NCBI RefSeq assembly: GCF_039545795.1
Contig: NZ_CP154260.1
Location: 6,639,001 to 6,703,000 of the forward strand
Length of the DNA stretch: 64,000 nt
Direction: 5' to 3'
Source of the DNA: Chitinophaga niabensis
GTDB lineage: Bacteria > Bacteroidota > Bacteroidia > Chitinophagales > Chitinophagaceae
Both the position numbers and the translations under genes were made by a program. Under the pieces are notes generated by a model. The model ran no database searches. It worked only from the letters and a program-made list of their open reading frames with translations, and was not told the DNA's origin. Of the stretch, positions 44,301 to 52,210 are shown one piece after another. The first letter of the stretch is position 1; each line of letters begins with the position of its first letter.

Positions 44301-45520
44301 TAGTCTAAATTAAATATGAGATTAAATTGCACTCCATTCATGGACTCATGCAATGGGATAATTGAATTCCCTTTGGGCCAAAGATCGAAAATAACGGATC
44401 GACCATCAGGAAGTACTGTTTGTAATTCAAGGTTACACATGCCGTTTAACTGGTTCTGAATAAGATTGGTCAATGATTTTCCATATCTAAATGGGGGAGT
44501 AATATCTTTTCCAAACACACTTCCTTTATGAAGAATGCTTAAAATTACCACATCATCAGTAGTACGTTTTTCCTTTTTTAAGGAGACTTCAATTTGTAGG
44601 TCCTTAAGTGATCCATTTTTTTTATTATGTTCTTCTATACACATATGAATAATATTCTTGTACGCTTGCTTTAATTTCTCTACGTCTGTGTAAAATTGTA
44701 GACATTTTGTTATTCCATCCAAGGTTATATTCAATTGTCTGAATTTGTCGAAATTTAATTTCCATAATGCATTTTCAAGATAGGACTTATCCCGACATTC
44801 AATCTGCATCTTGAGTGAATCAATAATATCCTGAAAATTGTTCAGCACATTATTGTCTACATCCCTTTCCCTTCGGAAAAGGTTTGGGGAGAGGTATTCC
44901 ATATCGTTCCCGGGGTTGGGACAGCAACCAGGATGGTTTCTACACCAGGTTTTTATTTCTTCCGAAAACCAACCTATCCTAATATGCGCTTCGGACCAAC
45001 CGGTTTTCTTTTCAAAAAAATAGAATTCATTTAGTTTTGCTACAATAGCAGGCGGAAGTGCCGTTCTGTACTGCTGAAGTAGTTCGTCATACTCCTTTTT
45101 GATGTATTTGAAGTGAGTTTCATAATCATACGATGGTATGCCCATTCTATACAACAGTTCATCGTATAAATCTGCATCGATAGAATGGGTCGTGGATTTC
45201 AGGATAGTATTACTGTTTAGGCTAGTTAAAAACCTAGCGAGGTTTTTAGGGTTTTTGTACTGTGGAAGGCTCCGCTTTTCATTCTTAACGGCTTCTGCGG
45301 TCACTAAGTCTGATTTTTTTTCATTGGTGTGTTGTGTATTGTGATCTTCTACGGTGCCGATTTCCGATTGTAATGCATCGATTCTGCCCAGAAGATCGGC
45401 GTTTATTTCTACTCCTTTCTTGATTTCAATTTCAATCAATTTTATAAAACGCTTTCTGTTTTCGGGGTTTAGTGTCCCTTTATTCAAAAAATCGGATAAA
45501 AATTTATTGATATCATGCAT
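44300..45520 (-). CDS. Retron accessory protein, unknown, possible GHKL-like C-terminal part
   Basis: The 406-residue protein starts five bases after the RT stop. Its middle has a Cys/His cluster (TWCRNHPGCCPNPGN, 191-205) and long helices (about 225-300). The C-terminal 100 residues (LKDLQIEVSLKKEK, DDVVILSILHKGSVFGK, FRYGKSLTNLIQNQL) have the strand-helix rhythm of a histidine-kinase-type ATPase and would make a signalling set with the receiver genes, but the N and G boxes are not clear. I treat that as a suggestion only. Confidence 0.6.
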   Translation of the reverse strand: MHDINKFLSDFLNKGTLNPENRKRFIKLIEIEIKKGVEINADLLGRIDALQSEIGTVEDHNTQHTNEKKSDLVTAEAVKNEKRSLPQYKNPKNLARFLTSLNSNTILKSTTHSIDADLYDELLYRMGIPSYDYETHFKYIKKEYDELLQQYRTALPPAIVAKLNEFYFFEKKTGWSEAHIRIGWFSEEIKTWCRNHPGCCPNPGNDMEYLSPNLFRRERDVDNNVLNNFQDIIDSLKMQIECRDKSYLENALWKLNFDKFRQLNITLDGITKCLQFYTDVEKLKQAYKNIIHMCIEEHNKKNGSLKDLQIEVSLKKEKRTTDDVVILSILHKGSVFGKDITPPFRYGKSLTNLIQNQLNGMCNLELQTVLPDGRSVIFDLWPKGNSIIPLHESMNGVQFNLIFNLD

Positions 45521-45525
45521 AAAGA

Positions 45526-46719
45526 TTAACTATAGAATTGTTCCATTGTTTTGTTGAGCCCCTTCTTCTCCCAGGTATCCAGCAGAAAAGAAAAATAATC
45601 ATCTGGAGCGATCAACTGTTTAAGCCTTTCCGCAAGCTTATTGTAACATGCATCATCGTGTCCCTTAACCATCTTGATATAATTCAGCTTTCCTCTGATA
45701 ATGGACTGGAAATCAGGGGAATCTCCCTTTAGAATATGAGCTTTGTCTTTTATATAGGCGGGCTTGAAGTAACTACTCATTCTCTCATATCCATATGTTT
45801 CCCAATAATATAACCACATACGCAATTGCTTAATGTATCTTTTGGGTATATTGACATGATCATTGACGATGAGACCGGTTACTTCTTGCCTGTATTGACT
45901 TTTTTGTAATCTTGTTTTTTCCGGATTAATGTTGAATCGCTCATCTTTAATATTCCTATTAAGTTCTTTCATAAAGTTACCTTTATGTTTGAAAAAGACA
46001 TCCTTATCGCCACTAAAAGTTATATCATCTGCATAGCGAGAATAGTTCAGCCCAAAACGCTTTGCCATGAATAGCAGTTTGTAGTCAAGATTTGAGCAGA
46101 TAATATTGCTGATTATTGGGGAAGTGGGCGCCCCTTGCGGCAAAACAGAGGCCACTACTTTTGTCCATTTTCCGACTTTGTCTAATCGTTCTACCTCCAT
46201 CTTCTCGCAACAAAGCCCGGCAATTATGTTGGCTAAGATTACTCTTTCCGATTCCTCATTAAGTTTAAAGGGGGGAACCTGTAGTCTTTTCCATATTCGT
46301 GCCTGATCAATTGAAGGGAAAAAGTCTTTTAAATCCGTATTAAATACAAATTTATAGCCGTTATGAATTTGAGCATTATCCACAATTGATTTGCCTTTAA
46401 CGAAACCTGTTGCCTGAGGTTTTATCGCATCGAAGGTTTCGAGAATCATTTTCAAACATTCCTGGATCCTCTTCAAACCCATCTTGGGTGCATGTATTAT
46501 TCGCTCTCCGCCTGATTTCTTTTTTACCTTGAAGACAGTATATCTGGCTTTGTTATTAGAATTGCAGTAATAGTTGAGTTGTTGTATTGTAAAGGGAAAG
46601 GATTTTTCGCCGTAAATGATAGATTTTGTGTAATTAAGTAATTCCAACAGGTCTTCTTTGGTTTTCATGCGTCTGAAAACCGTCTTTATTTTTTGGGTTT
46701 GTTCCTCCGTTATATCCAT
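45526..46719 (-). CDS. Retron reverse transcriptase
   Basis: From ATG 46719 the protein has 397 residues (the TTG two codons upstream is not needed). Retron-specific features are present: NAxxH (NAQIH, 115-119) between RT blocks, and VTG (280-282) in the region that binds the msr. General RT motifs are TDLKDFFPSID (D129), VLPQGAPTSPIISNI and YADD (229-232). The C-terminal thumb is full length. The ncRNA lies directly upstream on the same strand. The enzyme should make multicopy single-stranded DNA from that RNA, as retrons do in anti-phage defence. Confidence 0.93.
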   Translation of the reverse strand: MDITEEQTQKIKTVFRRMKTKEDLLELLNYTKSIIYGEKSFPFTIQQLNYYCNSNNKARYTVFKVKKKSGGERIIHAPKMGLKRIQECLKMILETFDAIKPQATGFVKGKSIVDNAQIHNGYKFVFNTDLKDFFPSIDQARIWKRLQVPPFKLNEESERVILANIIAGLCCEKMEVERLDKVGKWTKVVASVLPQGAPTSPIISNIICSNLDYKLLFMAKRFGLNYSRYADDITFSGDKDVFFKHKGNFMKELNRNIKDERFNINPEKTRLQKSQYRQEVTGLIVNDHVNIPKRYIKQLRMWLYYWETYGYERMSSYFKPAYIKDKAHILKGDSPDFQSIIRGKLNYIKMVKGHDDACYNKLAERLKQLIAPDDYFSFLLDTWEKKGLNKTMEQFYS

Positions 46720-46735
46720 ATGCAATCTTTATGCA

Positions 46736-46989
46736 CTTTAAATGCCTGCCCTTGTTTTCTTTATGTATGGAGCGACTCGTCTTCAAGATCTATAACTCTT
46801 AAAGATTCAGAAATAATCTAATATAGAGTCAGAAATATCTAAACGGAGTCAGCTATGAACGATTCCAAAACTCCTAGCGAAATTACTGTGCAACCATTCA
46901 GACTGAAAAATGAGACTACCAGACCGATTCTCATGGGCGCAGGCCCACAACAGCTGGCAAATTCAAAATCTTTGGGCAGGCATTTAAAG
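46736..46989 (-). ncRNA. Retron msr-msd RNA
   Basis: On the minus strand the element begins with a1 CTTTAAATGCCTGCCC (46989-46974) and ends with its exact 16-base complement a2 (46751-46736), 17 bases before the RT start. Between them are the expected hairpins: a short GGGC-loop-GCCC stem (46946-46935), a stem with ATGAGA/TCTCAT ends (46934-46910) in the msr half, and a long A/T-rich msd hairpin bounded by GACTC/GAGTC (46850-46774) with an AGATT/AATCT tip. The branching G and exact msd ends cannot be fixed by eye. Confidence 0.87.
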
Positions 46990-47087
46990 AACTAAGGGTT
47001 TAATGTAAATATAACTTTTTCACCTAAAATATCGTAGGGGCGATGATAATGGACGAGGGAATAGCAGATGGAACCTTTCTTCTAAAA

Positions 47088-47121
47088 AAAATGCTCATCA
47101 GATTCGTCTGATGAGCATTTT
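47088..47121 (-). terminator. Terminator of the tRNA-Ser gene
   Basis: A perfect 15-bp stem with loop TTCG (CGAA on the minus strand) is followed on the minus strand by a run of T. It begins nine bases after the tRNA 3' end and separates it from the retron. Confidence 0.85.
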
Positions 47122-47129
47122 AAAACTTG

Positions 47130-47214
47130 CGGAAAGGAAGGGATTCGAACCCTTGATACCTTGCGGTATACCCGCTTTCCAGGCGAGCCAGATCAACCAC
47201 TCCTGCACCTTTCC
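47130..47214 (-). tRNA. tRNA-Ser (anticodon GGA)
   Basis: The minus strand folds as a class II tRNA of 85 bases: acceptor GGAAAGG/CCTTTCC, anticodon stem CTCGC/GCGGG with loop CTGGAAA (anticodon GGA, Ser UCC/UCU), long variable arm TATACC-GCAA-GGTATC, and T-arm AAGGG-TTCGAAT-CCCTT. The CCA end is not encoded. Its 3' end faces the retron genes, a usual place for island insertion. Confidence 0.95.
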
Positions 47215-47300
47215 GTTGTCCCAAATTATTCGTTCGGGGCTGCAAAGATATGCCTTTGTCTAAAAAATCCAAGTAAATGCCGTATTTGTTTTAATTATAT

Positions 47301-47546
47301 CTATTTGCCGTTATAAACCATATTCATGTATTTCCCGCCTTTCTTCAGCTCATCCAGCATCTGGTTCAACCTTTTCAGCCTGGTTTCCTCTCTTTTGGCG
47401 CTGCTGATCCAGTGGATATAGTCGTTTTGCTGATAAGGAGGGCGGTTTTCGTAGGCCTCAAACAGTTTGTGTTTCGTCAGGGCCTGTTCAATGAAGTCCG
47501 GCATGGGGTACTTCGGGCGTTTTAAGGAGCTGAAGTCTTTTTTCAT
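47301..47546 (-). CDS. YdeI/OmpD-associated family small protein
   Basis: The 81-residue basic, helical protein (DFIEQALTKHKLFEAYENRPPYQQNDYIHWISSAKREETRLKRL) matches the C-terminal domain of the YdeI/OmpD-associated (OmdA) family, where the I-x-x-AK-x-x-E-T-R-x-x-R pattern is typical. Full members also have an N-terminal DUF1905-like domain, which is absent here. The role is unclear; the E. coli homologue has been linked to peptide or porin stress. It is divergent from the sugar-isomerase-like gene. Confidence 0.8.
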   Translation of the reverse strand: MKKDFSSLKRPKYPMPDFIEQALTKHKLFEAYENRPPYQQNDYIHWISSAKREETRLKRLNQMLDELKKGGKYMNMVYNGK

Positions 47547-47590
47547 AAAGAAGAGATTTGTACTTTGTTAGAAATAGAAAACCCAACATC

Positions 47591-48496
47591 ATGCCATATA
47601 ACAGACGGGATTTTATTCAAACCATTGCCATGGCCGGCGCTGCCTTACCGTTTTCCTCATTTAAATTAAGGAAAGACTGGGAAATCCATGCCTTCTCCAA
47701 ACCCTTTCAATGGATGGATTACAACCTGCTCTGCGAAACTTTCGCTGCCGCCGGTTTGGATGGGGTGGATTATACCGTACGGCCGGAAGGGCATGTATTA
47801 CCGGAAAAGGTGACTACAGATCTCCCTAGGGCTGTAGCGGCTGCTAAAAGTGCAGGTCTTAAAACAACTTTAATAACTACGGCTATCCTGGAGGCGCAGG
47901 GTTCAGATACTTTACTGAAAACCGCGGCTGACCAGGGCGTGAAATATTACCGGATGGGCTGGTATGATTATATAAAAGAGAAGTCTATCGAGGAAAGCAT
48001 CAGGGTTCGTAACCAACAGTTAAAGGAGCTGGCAAAGCTAAATGCTCAATTAAACATCCAGTCAGCCTACCAGAATCATGCTGGTTTGAAAGTGGGAGCG
48101 GGTGTGTGGGACCTGTATGCCATGGTCAGAGATGTAAATCCGAAGTATGCCGGTGTGCAATACGATATCCGCCACGCTACAGTGGAAGGAGCTAACAGCT
48201 GGCCTTTAGCCTTTGAGCTGATCTATCCGCATATCAATACCCTGGTGATAAAAGATTTCAAATGGGTGAACAATACCTTGCAGAATGTGCCGCTGGGAGA
48301 AGGGGTAGTGAATTTTAAAGCGTTTTTCCAAAAGGTGAAAGAATTCAATATTCATGTGCCTATCACATTGCACCTCGAATATGAATTGTTGAGCAAGGCG
48401 CAGCAGGCTTTGCCTGTAAAGGAAAAGCAGCAGATCGTATTAGGTAAGTTGAAGAAAGATGTGCAGACGCTGAAAGGGATGCTTGCCGGGATCTAG
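47591..48496 (+). CDS. Sugar phosphate isomerase/epimerase-like TIM barrel, Tat-exported
   Basis: From ATG 47591 the protein has 301 residues. It opens with a Tat-type signal (MPYNRRDFIQTIAMAGAALPFSS). The rest is a xylose-isomerase-like TIM barrel: a DGVDYTVRPEGHV strand, KTTLITTAI, YQNHAG, GVQYDIRHATVEG and VITKDFKW-type metal region (LVIKDFKW). The metal-binding Glu/Asp/His residues are plausible but not all assignable by eye. Substrate is unknown. The upstream frame extension to 47558 lacks a sensible start and overlaps the promoter. Confidence 0.87.
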   Translation: MPYNRRDFIQTIAMAGAALPFSSFKLRKDWEIHAFSKPFQWMDYNLLCETFAAAGLDGVDYTVRPEGHVLPEKVTTDLPRAVAAAKSAGLKTTLITTAILEAQGSDTLLKTAADQGVKYYRMGWYDYIKEKSIEESIRVRNQQLKELAKLNAQLNIQSAYQNHAGLKVGAGVWDLYAMVRDVNPKYAGVQYDIRHATVEGANSWPLAFELIYPHINTLVIKDFKWVNNTLQNVPLGEGVVNFKAFFQKVKEFNIHVPITLHLEYELLSKAQQALPVKEKQQIVLGKLKKDVQTLKGMLAGI

Positions 48497-48504
48497 AAAG
48501 CAGG

Positions 48505-48600
48505 AACTTGAAGTTCGGCGCTAATGTTATAGAAAGCAGGTTATAAAAGCCCAACTCAAAAGTTTGGTGCTAATGCTATTACAAGCAGAATATAAAACGC
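48505..48600. repeat. Two tandem 48-bp imperfect direct repeats
   Basis: The units 48505-48552 and 48553-48600 align without gaps and share most positions (for example GCTAATG, AGCAG and TATAAAA at the same offsets). They lie just after the TIM-barrel stop, between convergent genes. No internal hairpin with a U-run is evident. Confidence 0.7.
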
Positions 48601-48636
48601 ATGGCTAATCTGCTTACAGCTCTCTAGCTCCCAGCC

Positions 48637-49674
48637 TTACGGCAAGATCTCTGTTGCAGGCGTCAATTCTCCTCTCAACGGCAACTCTATCAAACGCTTC
48701 ATCTCATCCATGGGAATGTTCTGTCCTAACAGGAACATCAACTTAGTGGTAGCTGCTTCAAACGTCATATCATGGCCGCTTACTACACCTATTTTTTGCA
48801 GATGCTGACTGGTTTCATACTTCCCTAATTCAACAGAACCACCATCACATTGCGTAATGTCTACCATCAGGATACCTTTATCGGCAGCCTTTTGCAGGCA
48901 TTCTGTGAACCAGGCTTGCGTAGTGGCATTACCGCTTCCGAATGTTTCCAGGATCAAACCCCGCATGCCGGGTGTATTCACAATGGCTTCCACAGCGCGG
49001 CGGGTAATGCCCGGGAATATTTTCAGTACCCCGATATTGGGATCCAGGTTCTTGTGAACGACCAATCCTTTTTCGGGAACAGGCAATACATAGTTATTCT
49101 TGTATTTGATATCGATGCCGGCTTCAGCCAGGGCAGGATAGTTCATGGAGTAGAAGGCTTCAAACTTTTCAGCATTGTACTTCTTGGCGCGGTTGCCGCG
49201 GAAAAGCATGAAGTCGAAATAAATACAGACTTCGGGGACCATACAGTGGCCATTGCTTTTGGTGGAAGCAATTTCCATGGCGGTGATGATATTCTCTTTA
49301 GCATCTGTACGGATCTTGCCGATCGGTAACTGGCTACCGGTAAGGATCACGGGCTTGGAAAGATTTTCCAGCATGAAGCTGAGTGCTGAGGCCGTGAAGG
49401 CCATAGTATCAGAACCGTGGAGGATCACAAACCCGTCATAGCGGTCGTAACGGTCTTCAATAATGCTGGCTAACTCCGTCCAGATCTCCGGCAGCATGTC
49501 TGAAGAATCCATGGGAGGATTGAAGGCGTAAACGTAGAAGTCAATTCCCATGCGATAAAGCTCAGGTAGGTTGTTCCTGATCTCATTGAAGCCGATGGGC
49601 CGTAATGCAGTCGTCTTTTCGTCGTAGATCATCCCAACGGTACCACCGGTATAGATGATTAAAATCTTCGTCAT
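48637..49674 (-). CDS. ansA: Type I L-asparaginase
   Basis: The 345-residue protein begins ILIIYTGGTVGM, the first active-site segment with catalytic Thr, and has the second one HGSDTMAFTASALSFML, followed by PVILTGSQ and IGKIRTDAKEN. The second half has GLILETFGSGNA. These are the features of cytosolic type I asparaginases (AnsA). It converts L-asparagine to aspartate and ammonia. No signal peptide is present, which argues against the periplasmic type II enzyme. It lies 42 bases after the TatD gene on the same strand, so the two are probably co-transcribed. Confidence 0.93.
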   Translation of the reverse strand: MTKILIIYTGGTVGMIYDEKTTALRPIGFNEIRNNLPELYRMGIDFYVYAFNPPMDSSDMLPEIWTELASIIEDRYDRYDGFVILHGSDTMAFTASALSFMLENLSKPVILTGSQLPIGKIRTDAKENIITAMEIASTKSNGHCMVPEVCIYFDFMLFRGNRAKKYNAEKFEAFYSMNYPALAEAGIDIKYKNNYVLPVPEKGLVVHKNLDPNIGVLKIFPGITRRAVEAIVNTPGMRGLILETFGSGNATTQAWFTECLQKAADKGILMVDITQCDGGSVELGKYETSQHLQKIGVVSGHDMTFEAATTKLMFLLGQNIPMDEMKRLIELPLRGELTPATEILP

Positions 49675-49716
49675 TTATCTCTTATAGAATTGCATGCAAA
49701 TGTATTCACTTATCAG

Positions 49717-50487
49717 TTAGTGCATTTTGAATAATTTCCGGGCATTACCTGTAGTAATTGCAGCTACTTCCTCAATTTTTAGATTTTTTACATCTGCGAG
49801 CTTCTGAGCGATCAATGGGATATAGGCACTTTCGTTCCTTTTACCACGATAAGGGACAGGTGCCAGGTAAGGAGCATCTGTTTCGAGCACAACATGTTGA
49901 AGGTCAATATCAGCCATCAGTACATCCAGTCCTGCTTTCTTAAAAGTCACCACACCGCCTATCCCCAGGTAGAATCCCAGGTCTATAATCTCCTGTGCTT
50001 CTTCCTTAGTGCCTGAAAAACAATGGAATACGCCGGTGAGATGGCCGTTGTGCAGTTCTTTTACCACATCTATACAGGCCCTGGTGGCTTCCCGGCTATG
50101 GATGGCGATGGGGAGCTGGTGTTCCATGGCCAGCCTGATCTGCTGGCGGAAAGCAGCGTATTGCTGATCAAGCAAAGTTTTATCCCAGTAAAAATCCAAC
50201 CCTATTTCCCCTACGGCCCAGAATTTCCGCTTTGTTAACCAATCCTGCACAATAGCCAGTTGTACTTCCACGTTTTCTTTCACGTAACAGGGGTGCAGGC
50301 CCATCATGGGGAGACATTCCTCCGGAAATTCAGCCTCCAGGCTTAACATCCCGGGTATGGAGTCCTCGTCAATATTGGGCATCAGCAGCCTGTTTACCCC
50401 CTGCCGGATGGCCCGGGTGACCATTTCACTCCTATCTGAATCAAATTCAGGGGAGTATAAATGGGCATGCGTGTCAATCCAGATCAT
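49717..50487 (-). CDS. TatD-family metal-dependent hydrolase/DNase
   Basis: The 256-residue protein has the family's metal ligands: DTHAHLY near the N-terminus, GEIGLDFYWDK, IAIHSREA, VFHCFSG and ETDAPYL. Length fits TatD/YcfH-type proteins. Such enzymes act as 3'-5' DNases or D-aminoacyl-tRNA deacylase-like hydrolases. It starts the minus-strand pair with the asparaginase gene. Confidence 0.93.
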   Translation of the reverse strand: MIWIDTHAHLYSPEFDSDRSEMVTRAIRQGVNRLLMPNIDEDSIPGMLSLEAEFPEECLPMMGLHPCYVKENVEVQLAIVQDWLTKRKFWAVGEIGLDFYWDKTLLDQQYAAFRQQIRLAMEHQLPIAIHSREATRACIDVVKELHNGHLTGVFHCFSGTKEEAQEIIDLGFYLGIGGVVTFKKAGLDVLMADIDLQHVVLETDAPYLAPVPYRGKRNESAYIPLIAQKLADVKNLKIEEVAAITTGNARKLFKMH

Positions 50488-50607
50488 TATATATAGTTTT
50501 TTTCAATTAATTGTTTATCTTTAAGTTCTGGAAAATCCTAATATTTAATTTAAACCTTTTCACAAAGGTACAGTCTCAATTAGCCAATACCTATTAAAAC
50601 CGTTCTG

Positions 50608-51486
50608 ATGAAACACTATTTTAACACCAACAAAGTACTCTCCGTTACCGCATTAGCAATTGGCGCTATTACCATTTTCTTTGCCTGTAAGAAAGATGAT
50701 AAAGCAGGAGCCGATGATAAAAGAGATAATCAAACAATCGCTGCAGCTCAGCAGGAAGCTGAGATCAATGCTTTATATGAAGATGCCTTCGCGATTGCTT
50801 TAGACTACAATACCACTGAATCAGACCTCAATGGTGGAAATAGAAAAGCACCCAACGCTACATGGAATGATTACTCCAGGTGTACCGGTGTTGCTTTAAG
50901 CATAGACCCCGCAGACTTTCAGACTTATCCTAAAACGATCATTATCGATTTTAAAGATGGTTGCACTGAAGGTAACCGTACCCGTAAAGGCAAACTGAAG
51001 ATCGTTGTAAATAAGATCTTTATAAGCCCCGGTGCTGTAGCAGAGATCACTTTCGATAATTATTATGTAAATGATATTAAGGTAGAAGGAAAACAAACCG
51101 TGCAAAACACGTCTAACAACGATGGTTTCGGTTATACTTATACCATTGCTGAAGGTAAACTCACCTATCCTTCCGGCAAGGTGGTTACTTACAGCGGCAA
51201 CCGCATTTTAGCGCAGAAAGAAGGTGCTAACACGCCATGGGTGATCTCTGATGATGTTTATGAATTAAAAGGTAATGCCAGCCTGCAGGACAGCAGCGTG
51301 CTCGCTACCGTTGCCATCAAATCAGGCCTGATCCGCAAGCTCAGTTGCGCTTATGTAGGAAAAGGTGTTTTGGAACTTACTGTGAACTCATTTAAAGCCA
51401 GCCTTGACTATGGCAATGGCGATTGTGATAACAAAGCAGTACTGACTGTAGGTGATAAAACAAAAGAGATCACTTTACCGAGATAA
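50608..51486 (+). CDS. Hypothetical lipoprotein
   Basis: The 292-residue protein has an SPII signal with lipid-Cys27 (ITIFFACKKDD) and a charged linker. The mature part is beta-rich: IIIDFKDGCTEGNRTRKGKLKI, ITFDNYYVNDIKVEGKQT, GKLTYPSGKVVTYSGNRI. This looks like a curved sheet or lipocalin-like surface lipoprotein found in Bacteroidota; no name can be assigned. It stands alone and ends in a strong terminator. Confidence 0.85.
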   Translation: MKHYFNTNKVLSVTALAIGAITIFFACKKDDKAGADDKRDNQTIAAAQQEAEINALYEDAFAIALDYNTTESDLNGGNRKAPNATWNDYSRCTGVALSIDPADFQTYPKTIIIDFKDGCTEGNRTRKGKLKIVVNKIFISPGAVAEITFDNYYVNDIKVEGKQTVQNTSNNDGFGYTYTIAEGKLTYPSGKVVTYSGNRILAQKEGANTPWVISDDVYELKGNASLQDSSVLATVAIKSGLIRKLSCAYVGKGVLELTVNSFKASLDYGNGDCDNKAVLTVGDKTKEITLPR

Positions 51487-51508
51487 TATTTTCTCCAAAC
51501 AATATGCT

Positions 51509-51541
51509 AACGCCATAACCTTAGGGTTATGGCGTTTTTTT
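51509..51541. terminator. Terminator of the hypothetical lipoprotein gene
   Basis: Twelve-base arms (AACGCCATAACC and complement) with a 4-base loop TTAG are followed by T6 on the plus strand. It also overlaps the 3' end of the convergent deacetylase gene. Confidence 0.9.
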
Positions 51542-52154
51542 ATACAATAGCTTCTACCCGTAACCCTTTACGGGCGCAATGTTCCAGCACCCTGGGCAAA
51601 GCATAGCTCAGCCTGTCCCATGCTTTTTCACTATCGTGAAATACAACAATAGACCCCGCTTGCAGTTTGAACACAACATTCTGCAGGCAAGCTTCCCCGT
51701 TGATAGAAGTGTCAAAATCCGCACTCAGGATATCCCACATAATGATCTTGTAATCATCTTTCAGTTGTTTGATCTGAAAAGGGGAGATCCGTCCATATGG
51801 AGGACGGAAAAGATTGGAACGAATGTATTTCGCGGCTTCTTTGATATTGGCGAGATAGGTTTCCGTACCTGTTTTCCAGCCGTTCACATGATTATGTGTA
51901 TGGTTTCCTACGGCATGCCCATCCAGCAGGATCTGCTGATAGATCCCCGGATGTTCCACCACATTTTTCCCGATACAGAAGAAAGTAGCTTTTGCATTGT
52001 ACTTTTTCAACTGCTCCAATACAAAAGGTGTGGCTTTGGGATGCGGGCCGTCATCAAAAGTGAGATAGACTGTGGGCACGTCCGGAGAGAAGTTCCAGAT
52101 ACAGCTTTTGTACAGTGATTTGAGGAAAGCGGGTGTTTTCGTAAAATAGAACAT
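51540..52154 (-). CDS. Polysaccharide deacetylase (NodB-type)
   Basis: The 204-residue protein carries the NodB homology motifs: TFDDGPHP (metal Asp), GNHTHNH (metal His pair), RPPYGR and the final VFHDSEKAW. It is a family 4 carbohydrate esterase that removes N-acetyl groups, likely from peptidoglycan or chitin-type oligosaccharides. No clear signal peptide; an N-terminal KTPAFLKSLYKSC segment may be a membrane anchor. It is divergent from gltX. Confidence 0.92.
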   Translation of the reverse strand: MFYFTKTPAFLKSLYKSCIWNFSPDVPTVYLTFDDGPHPKATPFVLEQLKKYNAKATFFCIGKNVVEHPGIYQQILLDGHAVGNHTHNHVNGWKTGTETYLANIKEAAKYIRSNLFRPPYGRISPFQIKQLKDDYKIIMWDILSADFDTSINGEACLQNVVFKLQAGSIVVFHDSEKAWDRLSYALPRVLEHCARKGLRVEAIV

Positions 52155-52210
52155 ACATTATAGGATTTGAAATCTCGTTCCCAAGCCCGAAATTATTATT
52201 TTTGCGCCGT

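Noticed and set aside
45526..46719. Diversity-generating retroelement or group II intron RT
   Set aside because: The RT has the retron-specific NAxxH and VTG motifs and LPQGAPTSP, an a1/a2-bounded ncRNA lies upstream, and there is no template/variable repeat pair, maturase domain or intron RNA structure.
48505..48600. CRISPR array
   Set aside because: There are only two adjacent units without spacers, and no cas gene is present in the window.
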